DNA of 64,000 nt from Alphaproteobacteria bacterium (GCA_016792565.1 JAEUMK010000002.1:108959-172958); one strand, 5' to 3'; shown: positions 16,631-24,897, counted from the first letter of the stretch. A program made the numbers and translations. Notes: a model not told the origin generated them from the sequence alone.

Positions 16631-17830
16631 ATGCAGATCGCGCTGTCGCCGAGCGACCTCGCCTTTCGCGATGAGGTGCGCGCCTTCCTGGACGAGGCGC
16701 TGACCGACGACCTGCGGGCCGCCGCTGCCCGCCAGGCCGGCGTCTTTGCCGAAGCCGACCTCAACCGGCGCTGGCACCGCACGCTCTATCTCAAGGGCTG
16801 GGTGGCGCCGGCCTGGCCCAAGGCCCATGGCGGCGCCGGCTTCAGCCCGGTGCAGCGCTACATCTGGGAGAGCGAATGCGCCGCCGCCGGCGCGCCGGCG
16901 CTGCCGGCCATGGGGCTGCAGATGTGCGGGCCGGTGCTGATCGGCTGCGGCAGCGAGGCGCAGAAGGCGTTCTTCCTGCCGCGCATCCTCAGCGGCGAGC
17001 ACTATTGGTGCCAAGGCTATTCGGAGCCGCAATCGGGGTCGGATCTGGCGGCGCTGCAGTGCCGGGCGGTGCGCGAGGGCGACGCGTATATCGTCAACGG
17101 CACCAAGCTGTGGACGACGCATGCCCACTACGCGAACTGGATGTTCCTGCTGGTGCGGACCGATGCCGGCGGCAAGCCGCAGCAGGGCATCTCGTTCCTG
17201 CTTCTCGACATGGCGACGCCCGGCATCGCGATCAAGCCGATCGTCACGCTGGCCGGCGACCACGAGGTGAACCAGGTCTTCTTCGACGATGTCCGCATCC
17301 CGGCCGCGAATCTGGTGGGCCGCGAGAACGAAGGCTGGACGGTCGCCAAGTACCTGCTGGAGTTCGAGCGGGGCGGCGCCTACGCGCCGCGCATCCGCGG
17401 CCTCATCCGGCAGATCCGGCGAATCGCGGCGCAGGAGGCGGCGGACGGCGCCAGCCTGGCCGCCGATCCCGCCTTCGCCCGCCGGCTGGGGGCGATCGAG
17501 ATCGAGACCGAGGCGATCGCCCAGACCGAGGCGCGCATCGTCTCGCAGCTCTCGCTGGGCGGGGGGCGCGACTGGGCGCCCTCGCTGCTGAAGCTCAAGG
17601 GCACCGAGACGATGCAGGCGGCCAGCGAACTGGCGATGGAGGCGATCGGCTTCTATGCCGGCGCCGACCAGCGGGCGGCGCTGGGCCTGGGGGCCAATAC
17701 GCCGCCGGTCGGTCCGGACCATGCCGCGACCCCGACGGCGCGGTATCTCAATCTGCGCGCCTCGACGATTTACGGTGGGTCAAGCGAGGTCCAGCGCAAT
17801 ATTCTGGCGCGGGCGGCGCTCGGCCTGTAG
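16631..17830 (+). CDS. Acyl-CoA dehydrogenase family protein
   Basis: 399 residues. N-terminal helical domain, middle beta domain (GYSEPQSGSDLAALQ, then VNGTKLWTTHAHYANW), and C-terminal helical domain ending STIYGGSSEVQRNILA. The FAD enzyme would introduce a C=C bond next to a CoA thioester. In the C-terminal motif a Gly stands where medium-chain enzymes carry the Glu base (YGG versus YEG), as in the CaiA-like/steroid-type subgroup, so the base must lie elsewhere. Ribosome site GGGAGAG. Followed by a TetR regulator 53 bases downstream. Related to the enzyme at 37166-38350. Confidence 0.88.
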   Translation: MQIALSPSDLAFRDEVRAFLDEALTDDLRAAAARQAGVFAEADLNRRWHRTLYLKGWVAPAWPKAHGGAGFSPVQRYIWESECAAAGAPALPAMGLQMCGPVLIGCGSEAQKAFFLPRILSGEHYWCQGYSEPQSGSDLAALQCRAVREGDAYIVNGTKLWTTHAHYANWMFLLVRTDAGGKPQQGISFLLLDMATPGIAIKPIVTLAGDHEVNQVFFDDVRIPAANLVGRENEGWTVAKYLLEFERGGAYAPRIRGLIRQIRRIAAQEAADGASLAADPAFARRLGAIEIETEAIAQTEARIVSQLSLGGGRDWAPSLLKLKGTETMQAASELAMEAIGFYAGADQRAALGLGANTPPVGPDHAATPTARYLNLRASTIYGGSSEVQRNILARAALGL

Positions 17831-17883
17831 TTTGTGCGGTGCAACGCAAACCGGACAACCTGATTGCGGCATTGGAGACTGTA

Positions 17884-18594
17884 ATGCCCAAAGTAACCGC
17901 ACTGGCATCGCTCGAGCCGGAAGGCCTCGGCGCGGAGGGTCAGGGCTGGCAACAGCGCAAGAGCGCCCAGACGCGCATCGCCATCCTGGAAGCGGCGATC
18001 GACTGCCTGAAGGAGCACGGCTACGCCAGGACGACGACGCAGCTGATCGCGCAGACCGCGGAGATCTCGCGCGGCGCGATGCTGCATCACTACGCGACCA
18101 AGCAGGAGCTGATCGCCTCGCTGATCGACTATGCGTTCTACCGGCGTATGGAACTGTTCCTGGCGCGCATCAACGAACTGACCGACGACGAGCGCGTGCA
18201 GCGCCACGCCGGCATCGAGCTCTACTGGAAGAGCCTCTTGACCCGCGAGTTCAACGCGACGCTTGAACTGTCGATGGCGGCGCGGACCGACGCCGAGCTG
18301 CGCGCGATCCTGCTGCCCAAGCATCAGGAATACGACCGCATCGAGCGCGAGACGGTCAGGCGCGCCTTCCCCGAGTGGCACAAGGATGCGGCGCGCTACG
18401 AGCTGGCGATGGATTTCTGCATCGCCTCGATGGAAGGGCTCCTGCTCAATCGCGACGTGTGGAAGGGCCGCCGGCGGCGCGTGATGCTGCGGGCTTTCAT
18501 CTCCAACACGCTGCAATTGCTGCGCGACGGCAAGCTCGATCTGCCGTCGGCCGAGCAGTATCTGGGCGAGGACGGCCTCGGCGACGACGACTAG
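17884..18594 (+). CDS. TetR-family transcriptional regulator
   Basis: 236 residues with a 25-30 residue N-terminal extension before the helix-turn-helix. The HTH covers roughly residues 48-75 (TTTQLIAQTAEISRGAMLHHYATKQEL), a normal TetR recognition helix. The C-terminal ligand domain is all-helical with no recognisable ligand motif. Being the only regulator in the first 21 kb, and located between three promoters that share an operator-like sequence, it is the best candidate for controlling that island. Its last codon overlaps the convergent E2 gene stop by four bases (CTAG). Confidence 0.85.
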   Translation: MPKVTALASLEPEGLGAEGQGWQQRKSAQTRIAILEAAIDCLKEHGYARTTTQLIAQTAEISRGAMLHHYATKQELIASLIDYAFYRRMELFLARINELTDDERVQRHAGIELYWKSLLTREFNATLELSMAARTDAELRAILLPKHQEYDRIERETVRRAFPEWHKDAARYELAMDFCIASMEGLLLNRDVWKGRRRRVMLRAFISNTLQLLRDGKLDLPSAEQYLGEDGLGDDD

Positions 18595-19709
18595 CGGCCC
18601 GTCGCCTCCAGCAGCAGCGCGTTGATCTCGGCCGCCTTCTCAAGATGCGGCATGTGCCCCGCACCGTCGATCCAGACCACGCGGAAGCCGGCCGGCAGGC
18701 GGCTTTCGTCGGGCGCCCCGACAATGCGGTCGGCGCGCGAGGCGATCACCAGCGCGGCCGGTATGCGCGCCAGGCAGGCCTGCAGCGCCGCCGCGTCGGC
18801 GCCGTCGAGCATGCGGTCGCGCAGCGCCGTCAGCGCCTCCTCGACGCCGTCGAGGCGCTTCGCCCTGACGACATCCTCCACCATCTCGCGCGAAACGCCG
18901 GCGGGATCGGCCAGCAGCATTTCGAGCCAGGGCTTGAGATCGCGGGCGCGGGCGCCCTCGGCGATGCCGGTGAGGAAGTCCTGAGCCAGCGCGCCGCCGG
19001 GCAGATAGGCCGGCGCGATCAGCGTGAGCGAGTGCGCCGCCTCGGGCCGATGGGCGGCGATCCAGGCGGCGACCGCGCCGCCCAGCGAATGTCCGACGAG
19101 ATGGGCCGCCGCAATGCCTTCGGCCGCCATCGCCCCGGTCACGGCGGCGGCAAGCGCGGCGAGCGAGGCATCGCCCACATCCTTGGTCGAGCCGCCATGG
19201 CCGGGCAGGTCGATCGCCAGCACCGGGCCGCGCGCCGCCAGCGCCTCGATGTTGAACATCCAGTTGGCGAGATCGCCGGAAAAGCCGTGGATGAGGACGA
19301 CGGGCGCGCCCTCCCCCGCCCCCGCCCGGCCGATGCGCAGCGGCCGTCCGTCCACCTCGATCGTCGCGAGGACGAGGCCGCCGCCGGCCTCGCTCGCGTC
19401 CTCGCCCGGCGTGAAGCGGGCCTGGTAGTCGGCGACGAAGGCGTCGATCGCCTCGTCCGGCACCCCGGCGGCGGCGATCACGCCCATCAGGCCGCCGACC
19501 GGCAGCGTCGTGCCGGGCGGGGCGACGATGCGGCGCAGGATGCCCCCGGCCGGGCTCTCGCAGACATTGGTGATCTTGGCGGTCTCGACTTCGGCGATCT
19601 CGTCGGCGACGGCGACGGCGTCGCCTTCGGCCTTCAGCCAGCCGACGAGGGTGCCCTCCTCCATGGAGAGGCCCCATTTGGGCATCTTGAGCGGTGCGAT
19701 GTCGGACAC
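18591..19709 (-). CDS. Lipoyl-domain/alpha-beta hydrolase protein (AcoC-type E2 component)
   Basis: 372 residues in two parts. Residues 1-80 are a biotinyl/lipoyl domain (MPKWGLSMEEG; lipoyl lysine K45 in ETAKITN). From about 130 there is an alpha/beta-hydrolase domain with GHSLGG (nucleophile S208), an oxyanion HGFSGD and a late DGAGHMPH histidine. The same architecture is known from AcoC of acetoin dehydrogenase complexes, where it acts as E2. It is separated by about 10 kb from the E1 genes at 6514-8504 but probably serves them. The start is GTG at 19709. The region just upstream is a tetranucleotide repeat with no clear ribosome site. Confidence 0.85.
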   Translation of the reverse strand: MSDIAPLKMPKWGLSMEEGTLVGWLKAEGDAVAVADEIAEVETAKITNVCESPAGGILRRIVAPPGTTLPVGGLMGVIAAAGVPDEAIDAFVADYQARFTPGEDASEAGGGLVLATIEVDGRPLRIGRAGAGEGAPVVLIHGFSGDLANWMFNIEALAARGPVLAIDLPGHGGSTKDVGDASLAALAAAVTGAMAAEGIAAAHLVGHSLGGAVAAWIAAHRPEAAHSLTLIAPAYLPGGALAQDFLTGIAEGARARDLKPWLEMLLADPAGVSREMVEDVVRAKRLDGVEEALTALRDRMLDGADAAALQACLARIPAALVIASRADRIVGAPDESRLPAGFRVVWIDGAGHMPHLEKAAEINALLLEATGR

Positions 19710-19718
19710 GCGGGTTCC

Positions 19719-19742
19719 GTTCGTTCGTTCGGTCGGTCGGTC
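19719..19742. repeat. Tetranucleotide repeat (GTTC)3(GGTC)3
   Basis: Three GTTC units followed by three GGTC units, continuing into GGGG. The tract is in the 67-base gap between the Rieske gene stop and the GTG start of the lipoyl-hydrolase gene, 10-33 bases before that start, where a ribosome site would normally be. Slippage could change spacing and translation, but there is no evidence that it does. Confidence 0.75.
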
Positions 19743-19776
19743 GGGGAGCGAGCGGCGGCGCAGCGGCGCCGGCCGG

Positions 19777-21165
19777 TCAGCCGAAGCGTTCGAGGTAGCG
19801 GTCGAGCGTGCGGTGGAAATGCCGGATGCGGATTTCCTGATAGTCGCCCAGATGGACCTCGCCGTTCTTCGACGCCTTCAGACCGTCCTGCACGAAGGGC
19901 AGGTTGGCCATGTCCTGCTCGAAGATGTGGCCGAGCGCGCCGAGTTCGGTCGCCGCGGTCCAGGGCTGGTCGTCGGCAAGGAAGTTCATCGGCGCGGGCT
20001 TGGGCTTGGGCGCGCCCGGCGGCGCGCGCATCAGCAGCCGCACTTCCATCAGCGTCGAGTCCTGATCGGGCCAAGGCCGCCAGCGATAGACGATGTTCGG
20101 CATGAAGCCGCCCCACGGGGCGAAGTTTGGGAAGACGTTGTAGGTGAAGGCGTCGAGCAGTTCGGCGTCGGTGGCGTGGCTGTGGTCGTGGCCGGTGTTC
20201 TGCGTGTAGCGCTCGCGGTTGACGGCGGCCATGTGAGCGCGCGCCGAGGCGCCTTCGGGCACCTCGACCTTCAGGTCGGCGCCGCCGGCCCGGCCGTTGT
20301 ATTTCAGGAACTCGTCGATGATCCACTGCTGGCTGTGGGCCGCCTGATCGAGATGCGGCGAGAGCACCGCAAACGGCGTGAGGGCGACGTTCACATGGTC
20401 GCCATAGACATTGTAGCGCGTGTTGGCGTCGCCGGTGAACGGCAGGATCTGCGGATGGGTGATGACCGAGTGCCACGCCTCCATGAAGGCTTCGGCCGTC
20501 GCCTTCCAGTTCGCCCGGATGACCTTGCCGACCCAGACGGCGGTGTAGCAGTCCTCGTGCTTCCAGCGCTTGAAGTGCTCGGGCAGCGGCGCGAGATATT
20601 CTTCAAGCGTCGGGCCGCCTTCGGCCTCCTTCAGGAAGATGTAGCCGCCCCAGCGGCCGATCTGGGCTTCGGGCAGTTGCATGCTGGAGTCGCTGAGATG
20701 GCCGAAATCCCAGCGGCAGGGGATGTCCTTCAGACTGCCGTCGGTGTTCCAGGTGAAGCCGTGGAACGGGCACTTGAATTCCTTCGACCAGCCGCTGTCG
20801 AGGCGCAGCTTGCGGCCGCGATGGAGACAGACATTGTGGAAGGCGCGGACGGAGCCGTCGGGCTGGCGCGTGACCAGATAGGAGCGGCCCGCGTTCTCGT
20901 AGAGAACGACGTCGCCGGGCTCGGGCATTTCCTCCTCGCGGGCGGCGAACTGCCAGACATTGGGCCACATCGCGGCGCGTTCCCTGGCGAAGAACTCCGG
21001 CGAGGTGTAACGCGCGGCCGCGAGCGGCGCCGATCCCATGTATTCGTAGGCGTCCTTGACGAGAAAGTCGGGCGGCGTGCGGCTTTCGGCCGCCATCAGA
21101 TCGTCCCAGTTCGTCCCGGGGCAGCGGGCCTGTCCGCCGGCCCGCGGCATGTCGTCGACCGCCAT
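19777..21165 (-). CDS. Rieske non-heme iron oxygenase, alpha subunit
   Basis: 462 residues. The start at 21165 has a GGGAGGCG ribosome site. Rieske ligands are C113-x-H115 (CLHRG) and C132-x2-H135 (CPFHGF). The catalytic iron histidines are in the segment AEAFMEAWHSVITHP (H232, H237). The family is ring-hydroxylating oxygenase alpha subunits, of the longer type often acting on terpenoid, steroid or aryl substrates. No beta subunit, ferredoxin or reductase is adjacent. First gene of a two-gene leftward unit with the E2-like gene. Its promoter shows TTGACG, 16 bases, TATCAT, overlapping operator-like site B. Confidence 0.9.
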   Translation of the reverse strand: MAVDDMPRAGGQARCPGTNWDDLMAAESRTPPDFLVKDAYEYMGSAPLAAARYTSPEFFARERAAMWPNVWQFAAREEEMPEPGDVVLYENAGRSYLVTRQPDGSVRAFHNVCLHRGRKLRLDSGWSKEFKCPFHGFTWNTDGSLKDIPCRWDFGHLSDSSMQLPEAQIGRWGGYIFLKEAEGGPTLEEYLAPLPEHFKRWKHEDCYTAVWVGKVIRANWKATAEAFMEAWHSVITHPQILPFTGDANTRYNVYGDHVNVALTPFAVLSPHLDQAAHSQQWIIDEFLKYNGRAGGADLKVEVPEGASARAHMAAVNRERYTQNTGHDHSHATDAELLDAFTYNVFPNFAPWGGFMPNIVYRWRPWPDQDSTLMEVRLLMRAPPGAPKPKPAPMNFLADDQPWTAATELGALGHIFEQDMANLPFVQDGLKASKNGEVHLGDYQEIRIRHFHRTLDRYLERFG

Positions 21166-21291
21166 GTCTAACGCCTCCCTCGCAGCCGGCAGATCCCGGC
21201 TTTTATCTTGGGCGGATGATAGGGGTGAAATAAAAACCGTCAAGACTGCTTTTTTAGAGACGCGGCGGTTGCATGCCCCTTGTCCTGCCTC
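21166..21291. promoter_or_regulatory. Rieske gene promoter with operator-like site B
   Basis: Read leftward, TTGACG (21239-21244), 16 bases, then TATCAT gives a good sigma-70-type promoter for the Rieske gene. The segment 21231-21257 begins TAAAAACCG and ends GCTTTTTTA, an inverted AT arm arrangement shared with site C (16549-16575). The GTCAAG...TGCTT part is shared with site A. A repressor bound here would cover the -35 element. Confidence 0.55.
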
Positions 21292-22053
21292 CTACACGGC
21301 ACCTTCGTTGCGGATGTTGAGCAGCCGGCCGCAGGCCTTGCAGTGAACGGTGTCGAAATCGTGGCGGCTGAGGCCGCAGTCGGGGCAGGCGAATTCCACC
21401 CGGACCGGGCGCAGCATCACCTGGACCAGGCGAAGGAACAGCGAGACGCCGAAAATCATCGTGACCACGGCGATCATGCGGCCGAGCGTGCCCTGAAGGA
21501 CGATGTCGCCGAAGCCGGTCGTCGTCAGCGCCGTCACGGTGAAGTACAGCGCATCGGCGTAGTTCGAGATCTGCGGGTTGGTGTAGTGCTGCGTCTCGTA
21601 GACGATCGCGGTCATCAGGAAGACGAAGATGCCCAGATTGGTCGCCGACAGAATCGTCTGCTCGTTGCGCCGGAACCAGTCGAAGTCCTGCCGCAGCCGG
21701 GCGAGCAACTCGTACGAGCGCAACAGGCGGAGCATCCGCGCGATGCGCAGGAAGGCCATGCCCTCGCCGACGATCGGGGCAAGGAGCGACGCGATGACGA
21801 CGATATCGGCGATTCCGAAGGGGCTGGCGAGCATGCGCCAGCGGCTGGGCGCGATCCAGAGGCGGGCGGCGAAGTCCGCGGCAATGACCAGCCCGATGAC
21901 GGCATCGATCACCTCGGTGCCGGCGGTCTGCAGGAACGACGAGACGACAAGGAAGGCGATGGTGACGAGATCGAAGACCAGCAGGCCGTAGCGGAAGCGA
22001 TGCGCCCGGGTGCTGTCGCCAAGATAGAGATCCGTCAGGCCCTGCTTGCGCAT
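21292..22053 (-). CDS. Voltage-gated-like K+ channel with C-terminal zinc ribbon
   Basis: 253 residues. About five to six membrane helices begin near residues 20, 50, 80, 137 and 191. The positively charged S4-like helix is FLRIARMLRLLRSYELL (101-117). The selectivity filter TTTGFGD (177-183) is of the TVGYGD class with F for Y. The cytoplasmic C-terminus carries C223, C226, C238 and C241, a CxxC...CxxC zinc-ribbon-like pattern. It should let K+ cross the inner membrane. The zinc ribbon could be a redox or metal sensor, which is inference. The start at 22053 was chosen where homology begins. Divergent from a rhodanese gene. Confidence 0.8.
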   Translation of the reverse strand: MRKQGLTDLYLGDSTRAHRFRYGLLVFDLVTIAFLVVSSFLQTAGTEVIDAVIGLVIAADFAARLWIAPSRWRMLASPFGIADIVVIASLLAPIVGEGMAFLRIARMLRLLRSYELLARLRQDFDWFRRNEQTILSATNLGIFVFLMTAIVYETQHYTNPQISNYADALYFTVTALTTTGFGDIVLQGTLGRMIAVVTMIFGVSLFLRLVQVMLRPVRVEFACPDCGLSRHDFDTVHCKACGRLLNIRNEGAV

Positions 22054-22255
22054 CGTTCTTCCCCGCCGGGACGCCGTCGCGGACGCCGAGCGCGTCCTTC
22101 TGGGACAGAAGCGACCGCAATTCATTGCGTTTGCGCAAGCCCGGCCGCGGCCGGGGCGCAAAATCGGCGCAGGAACGGCTGGCATCGGCCGCCGATTGGG
22201 CGATAGTCGGCGGCGGGCCGGGGACGGCCGACACCAGCGTGCACGGGAGGCGACC

Positions 22256-22651
22256 ATGGCGACGAGCATCAAGCAGATGATGGACGAGGCGAACGCGGCG
22301 GTGCCGCGGATCTCGGCGGCCGAGGCCGCGGCGATGGCCGCCGCCGGGAACACGGTGATCATCGACGTGCGCGACGCGCCGGAAGTCGAACGCAGCGGCC
22401 ATGTGGCAGGCGCGCTGCACATCTCGCGCGGCATGCTGGAGTTCAGGGCCGACCCGCAATCGCCCTACTACGACAAGCGGCTGTCGCCCGAGGCGAGCAT
22501 CGTCCTCTATTGCGCCTCCGGCGGCCGCGCGGCGCTCGGCGGCAAGGTGCTGAAGGACATGGGCTACGCGAAGGTCTTCAACCTGGGCGCCTTCAAGGAC
22601 TGGCAGGAGGCCGGCCTCGCCGTCGCGCGGGAGATCGAGCCGGGCATGTGA
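22256..22651 (+). CDS. Rhodanese-like sulfurtransferase, single domain
   Basis: 131 residues. The rhodanese fold shows as VIIDVRDAPEVERSGHVAGALH (33-55) and the active-site loop C86-A-S-G-G-R91. The cysteine should carry a persulfide during sulfur transfer. The start at 22256 has a GGGAGG ribosome site. A slightly long N-terminal helix (MMDEANAAVPRIS) precedes the domain, as in GlpE/PspE relatives fused to a helical cap. It is followed 44 bases later by a two-domain sulfurtransferase in the same direction, so the pair probably acts on the same sulfur compounds. Confidence 0.85.
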   Translation: MATSIKQMMDEANAAVPRISAAEAAAMAAAGNTVIIDVRDAPEVERSGHVAGALHISRGMLEFRADPQSPYYDKRLSPEASIVLYCASGGRAALGGKVLKDMGYAKVFNLGAFKDWQEAGLAVAREIEPGM

Positions 22652-22695
22652 CCAGACCGCGAACGGCGAAGACCGCGCAAGGGAGGACGAGGGCC

Positions 22696-23562
22696 ATGGG
22701 CTGGGACGGCAGGGGACTGGTATCGACCGAATGGCTCGCCGGACATCTGGGCGAGGAAGATCTGCGGATCTTCGACGTGACCGTCCACCTGCGGCCGGCG
22801 ACGCCCGGCCCCTATGCCATCGAGAGCGGCCGCGCCGACTACGAGGCCGGACACGTGCCGGGCGCCGCCTTCCTGGACTTGGCGGGCGAACTGTCCGACC
22901 CCGGTGCGAAGCTGCCCTTCACGATGCCGCCTGCCGGCCGGCTGGCCGAGGCGCTGGGGGCGGCCGGCATCGGGCAGGCGAGCCGCGTCGTCCTCGCCAC
23001 CACCACCACGCCGATGTGGGCGACGCGGCTGTGGTGGATGCTGCGGGCCTGCGGCTTCGAGAACGCGGCCGTGCTCGACGGCGGTTTCACCAAGTGGGCG
23101 CGCGAGGGCCGGGCGATCGAGACCGGGACGCGGCGCTACGCGCCCGCCGCCCTTTCGCTGACGGCCCGGCCGGGATACTGGGCCGACAAGCACGAGGTCC
23201 TGGCGGCGATCGGCGACGGCGCGGTGTGCACCATCAACGCCCTCTCACCCAGCGTGCACAGCGGCGAAGCGGCGATGAGCTATGGCCGCAAGGGCCATAT
23301 CAAGGGCAGCCGCAACGTGCCCTACGCGGCGCTGGTGAAGGGCGACGGCACCTTTCGCGACGACGCCGAGCTGCGGGCGCTCTTCACGGACGCCGGGGCG
23401 TTCGGGCGGGCGCGGGCGATCTGCTATTGCGGCGGCGGCATTTCGGCGACCATGGACGCGCTGGCGCTGGTGCGGCTGGGCCATCCCTCGGTCGCGGTCT
23501 ATGACGGCTCGATGGCGGAATGGTCGCGCGATCCCGACCTGCCGATGGAGACGGGAACCTGA
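22696..23562 (+). CDS. Two-domain sulfurtransferase (thiosulfate/3-mercaptopyruvate type)
   Basis: 288 residues with two rhodanese domains, the first inactive and structural, the second with the catalytic loop C245-GGGISA. That loop is closer to 3-mercaptopyruvate sulfurtransferase (CGSGVTA-like) than to thiosulfate rhodanese (CRKGV-like). GHIKGSRNVPYA in the second domain is the usual conserved turn. It transfers sulfur to cyanide, thiols or a persulfide carrier. Likely cytoplasmic, no signal peptide. Convergent with the kinase/nucleotidyltransferase fusion, with only 13 bases between the stops. Confidence 0.87.
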   Translation: MGWDGRGLVSTEWLAGHLGEEDLRIFDVTVHLRPATPGPYAIESGRADYEAGHVPGAAFLDLAGELSDPGAKLPFTMPPAGRLAEALGAAGIGQASRVVLATTTTPMWATRLWWMLRACGFENAAVLDGGFTKWAREGRAIETGTRRYAPAALSLTARPGYWADKHEVLAAIGDGAVCTINALSPSVHSGEAAMSYGRKGHIKGSRNVPYAALVKGDGTFRDDAELRALFTDAGAFGRARAICYCGGGISATMDALALVRLGHPSVAVYDGSMAEWSRDPDLPMETGT

Positions 23563-23575
23563 AGAGGGCGCGGCG

Positions 23576-24352
23576 TCAGGCCCCGAGACCGGCGTTCCGG
23601 CGCGCCTCGGTGGCGCTGATGCCCTGCAGCGCCGCGTCGAGATCGATCCGCTCGATCGCATAACCGACGTCGCGGCCGTAGAAGACGTGCGAGACGTTGG
23701 GCAGGGCCACGACGACGAAGCGCCCGGCATGGGCGGCGAGCGCCGTCTCGATGCGCGCCTTCACGTCCTCGAACGACAGCGGGTTGGCGTCGTCCAGCCC
23801 ATGGGTGTCGCGCACCGCGATGCAGACCTGGCCGGCGCGGCGCAGGCCTTCCTCCACCAGCGCCCGGTGGCCGTCATGGAAGGGCTGGTAGCGGCCGATG
23901 AATAGGGCGGTCGGCTTCCTGGGGTCGAACACCGGACGCAGGCGGCGGACGATGCGCTCGGCCCAGAACTCGGGCGTGCCGTCCGCCTCGACGCGAAAAT
24001 CGTAGCGTTCGGGGGGCACGAAGAGGCGGTTGGTGTCCTCGAAGCGGCCGGCCGCGATGCGGTCGATCCAGACGATGAAGGCGTCGCCGAAGGCGGCCCG
24101 CGTGTCGGGCGTCGGGCAGACGAAATCGCCGATCGCCGTGCCGCCGGAGCGCACCACGAGGTCGCAGAGAAACCCCATGCGTCGGGCCTGCTCGATGCGG
24201 TCGGCGACGCTGAAGCCGAGATCCTTGTTCAAGTTGGCGCGCACCTCGTCGTTGTTGAAGTGCACGGCGTTGAGGCGCTGCGCGAGGACCCGGCAGAGCG
24301 TCGTCTTGCCCGAGCCCGGCAGGCCCATCACCAATATCTTGCGGTCGACCAT
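23576..24352 (-). CDS. APS-kinase-like / nucleotidyltransferase fusion protein
   Basis: 258 residues. Residues 1-140 resemble adenylylsulfate kinase (P-loop GLPGSGKTT at 10-18, FNNDEVR at 32-38, GDFVCPTPDTR at 75-85, where APS kinase has the PAPS/lid residues). Residues about 147-258 are a small cytidylyltransferase-like domain with GRYQPFHDGH (153-162) and an ISxTxxR-like motif (245-251). These are the HxGH and ISGT signatures of nucleotidyl transferases such as NMN or phosphopantetheine adenylyltransferases. Substrates are unknown. Adjacent sulfurtransferases suggest sulfur or nucleotide chemistry. The start at 24352 is preceded by AGGA; a longer in-frame start at about 24388 is possible. 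Confidence 0.75.
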   Translation of the reverse strand: MVDRKILVMGLPGSGKTTLCRVLAQRLNAVHFNNDEVRANLNKDLGFSVADRIEQARRMGFLCDLVVRSGGTAIGDFVCPTPDTRAAFGDAFIVWIDRIAAGRFEDTNRLFVPPERYDFRVEADGTPEFWAERIVRRLRPVFDPRKPTALFIGRYQPFHDGHRALVEEGLRRAGQVCIAVRDTHGLDDANPLSFEDVKARIETALAAHAGRFVVVALPNVSHVFYGRDVGYAIERIDLDAALQGISATEARRNAGLGA

Positions 24353-24558
24353 CGTTCCTGCGTTCCCACCCGCGGCCAAGCCTGACATTGCGCGCCGGTA
24401 AGGCCGGGTGTCCAGCCGCCGCCGACCGGAGCCGGGCAGGCGGCGCGCGGACGGGTGTGGCGAAGTGGCGCGCAGGCGCGGAGATTGCGGGTGAGGGCCG
24501 GTGCATGATCTGCTCGACGCAACGGCCCGGCGTCCGGGCCCCGGAACAGGGGAAGACA
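24353..24558. other. Intergenic region, no gene seen
   Basis: 206 bases between the divergent kinase-fusion gene and the small secreted-protein gene. Both must have promoters here, but I see no clear -35/-10 pair or operator. The GC content is high. Confidence 0.5.
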
Positions 24559-24897
24559 ATGTCCAGGATCGCGCCTCTGACGGCGCTCGCTCTGGCGGCC
24601 GGGCTGTTGCCCGGCCTCGCCGCCGGCGCCAGCGACGGCACGTTCATCGTCACCAATGCGAGCGACTATTCCGTGGTCGGGTTCCAGACCGGCGCCAAGG
24701 GGGTCTGGAGCAAGGACTGGATCCCCGGCGACGTCATGCTGCCCGGCGAGCAGTTCCGGATGTCGTTCTCGACCGGCGGCGACTGCGTGGTCCCGACCCT
24801 CGTCACGTTCGAGGACGGCTCGTTCTTCGATGTCGATGTCGACTATTGCAGCACAGACCATCTGGTCCTCTACAACGACACGATCGAGGCGCCGTAA
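24559..24897 (+). CDS. Small secreted protein of unknown function
   Basis: 112 residues from ATG at 24559 with a GGGGAAG ribosome site. A signal peptide covers residues 1 to about 27 (hydrophobic LTALALAAGLLPGLAAGAS). The mature ~85 residues look beta-rich with two cysteines (GGDCVVP and DYCSTD), possibly forming a disulfide in the periplasm. No family recognised. The stop codon lies inside a 10-bp inverted repeat. Convergent with a small lipoprotein gene. Confidence 0.65.
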   Translation: MSRIAPLTALALAAGLLPGLAAGASDGTFIVTNASDYSVVGFQTGAKGVWSKDWIPGDVMLPGEQFRMSFSTGGDCVVPTLVTFEDGSFFDVDVDYCSTDHLVLYNDTIEAP

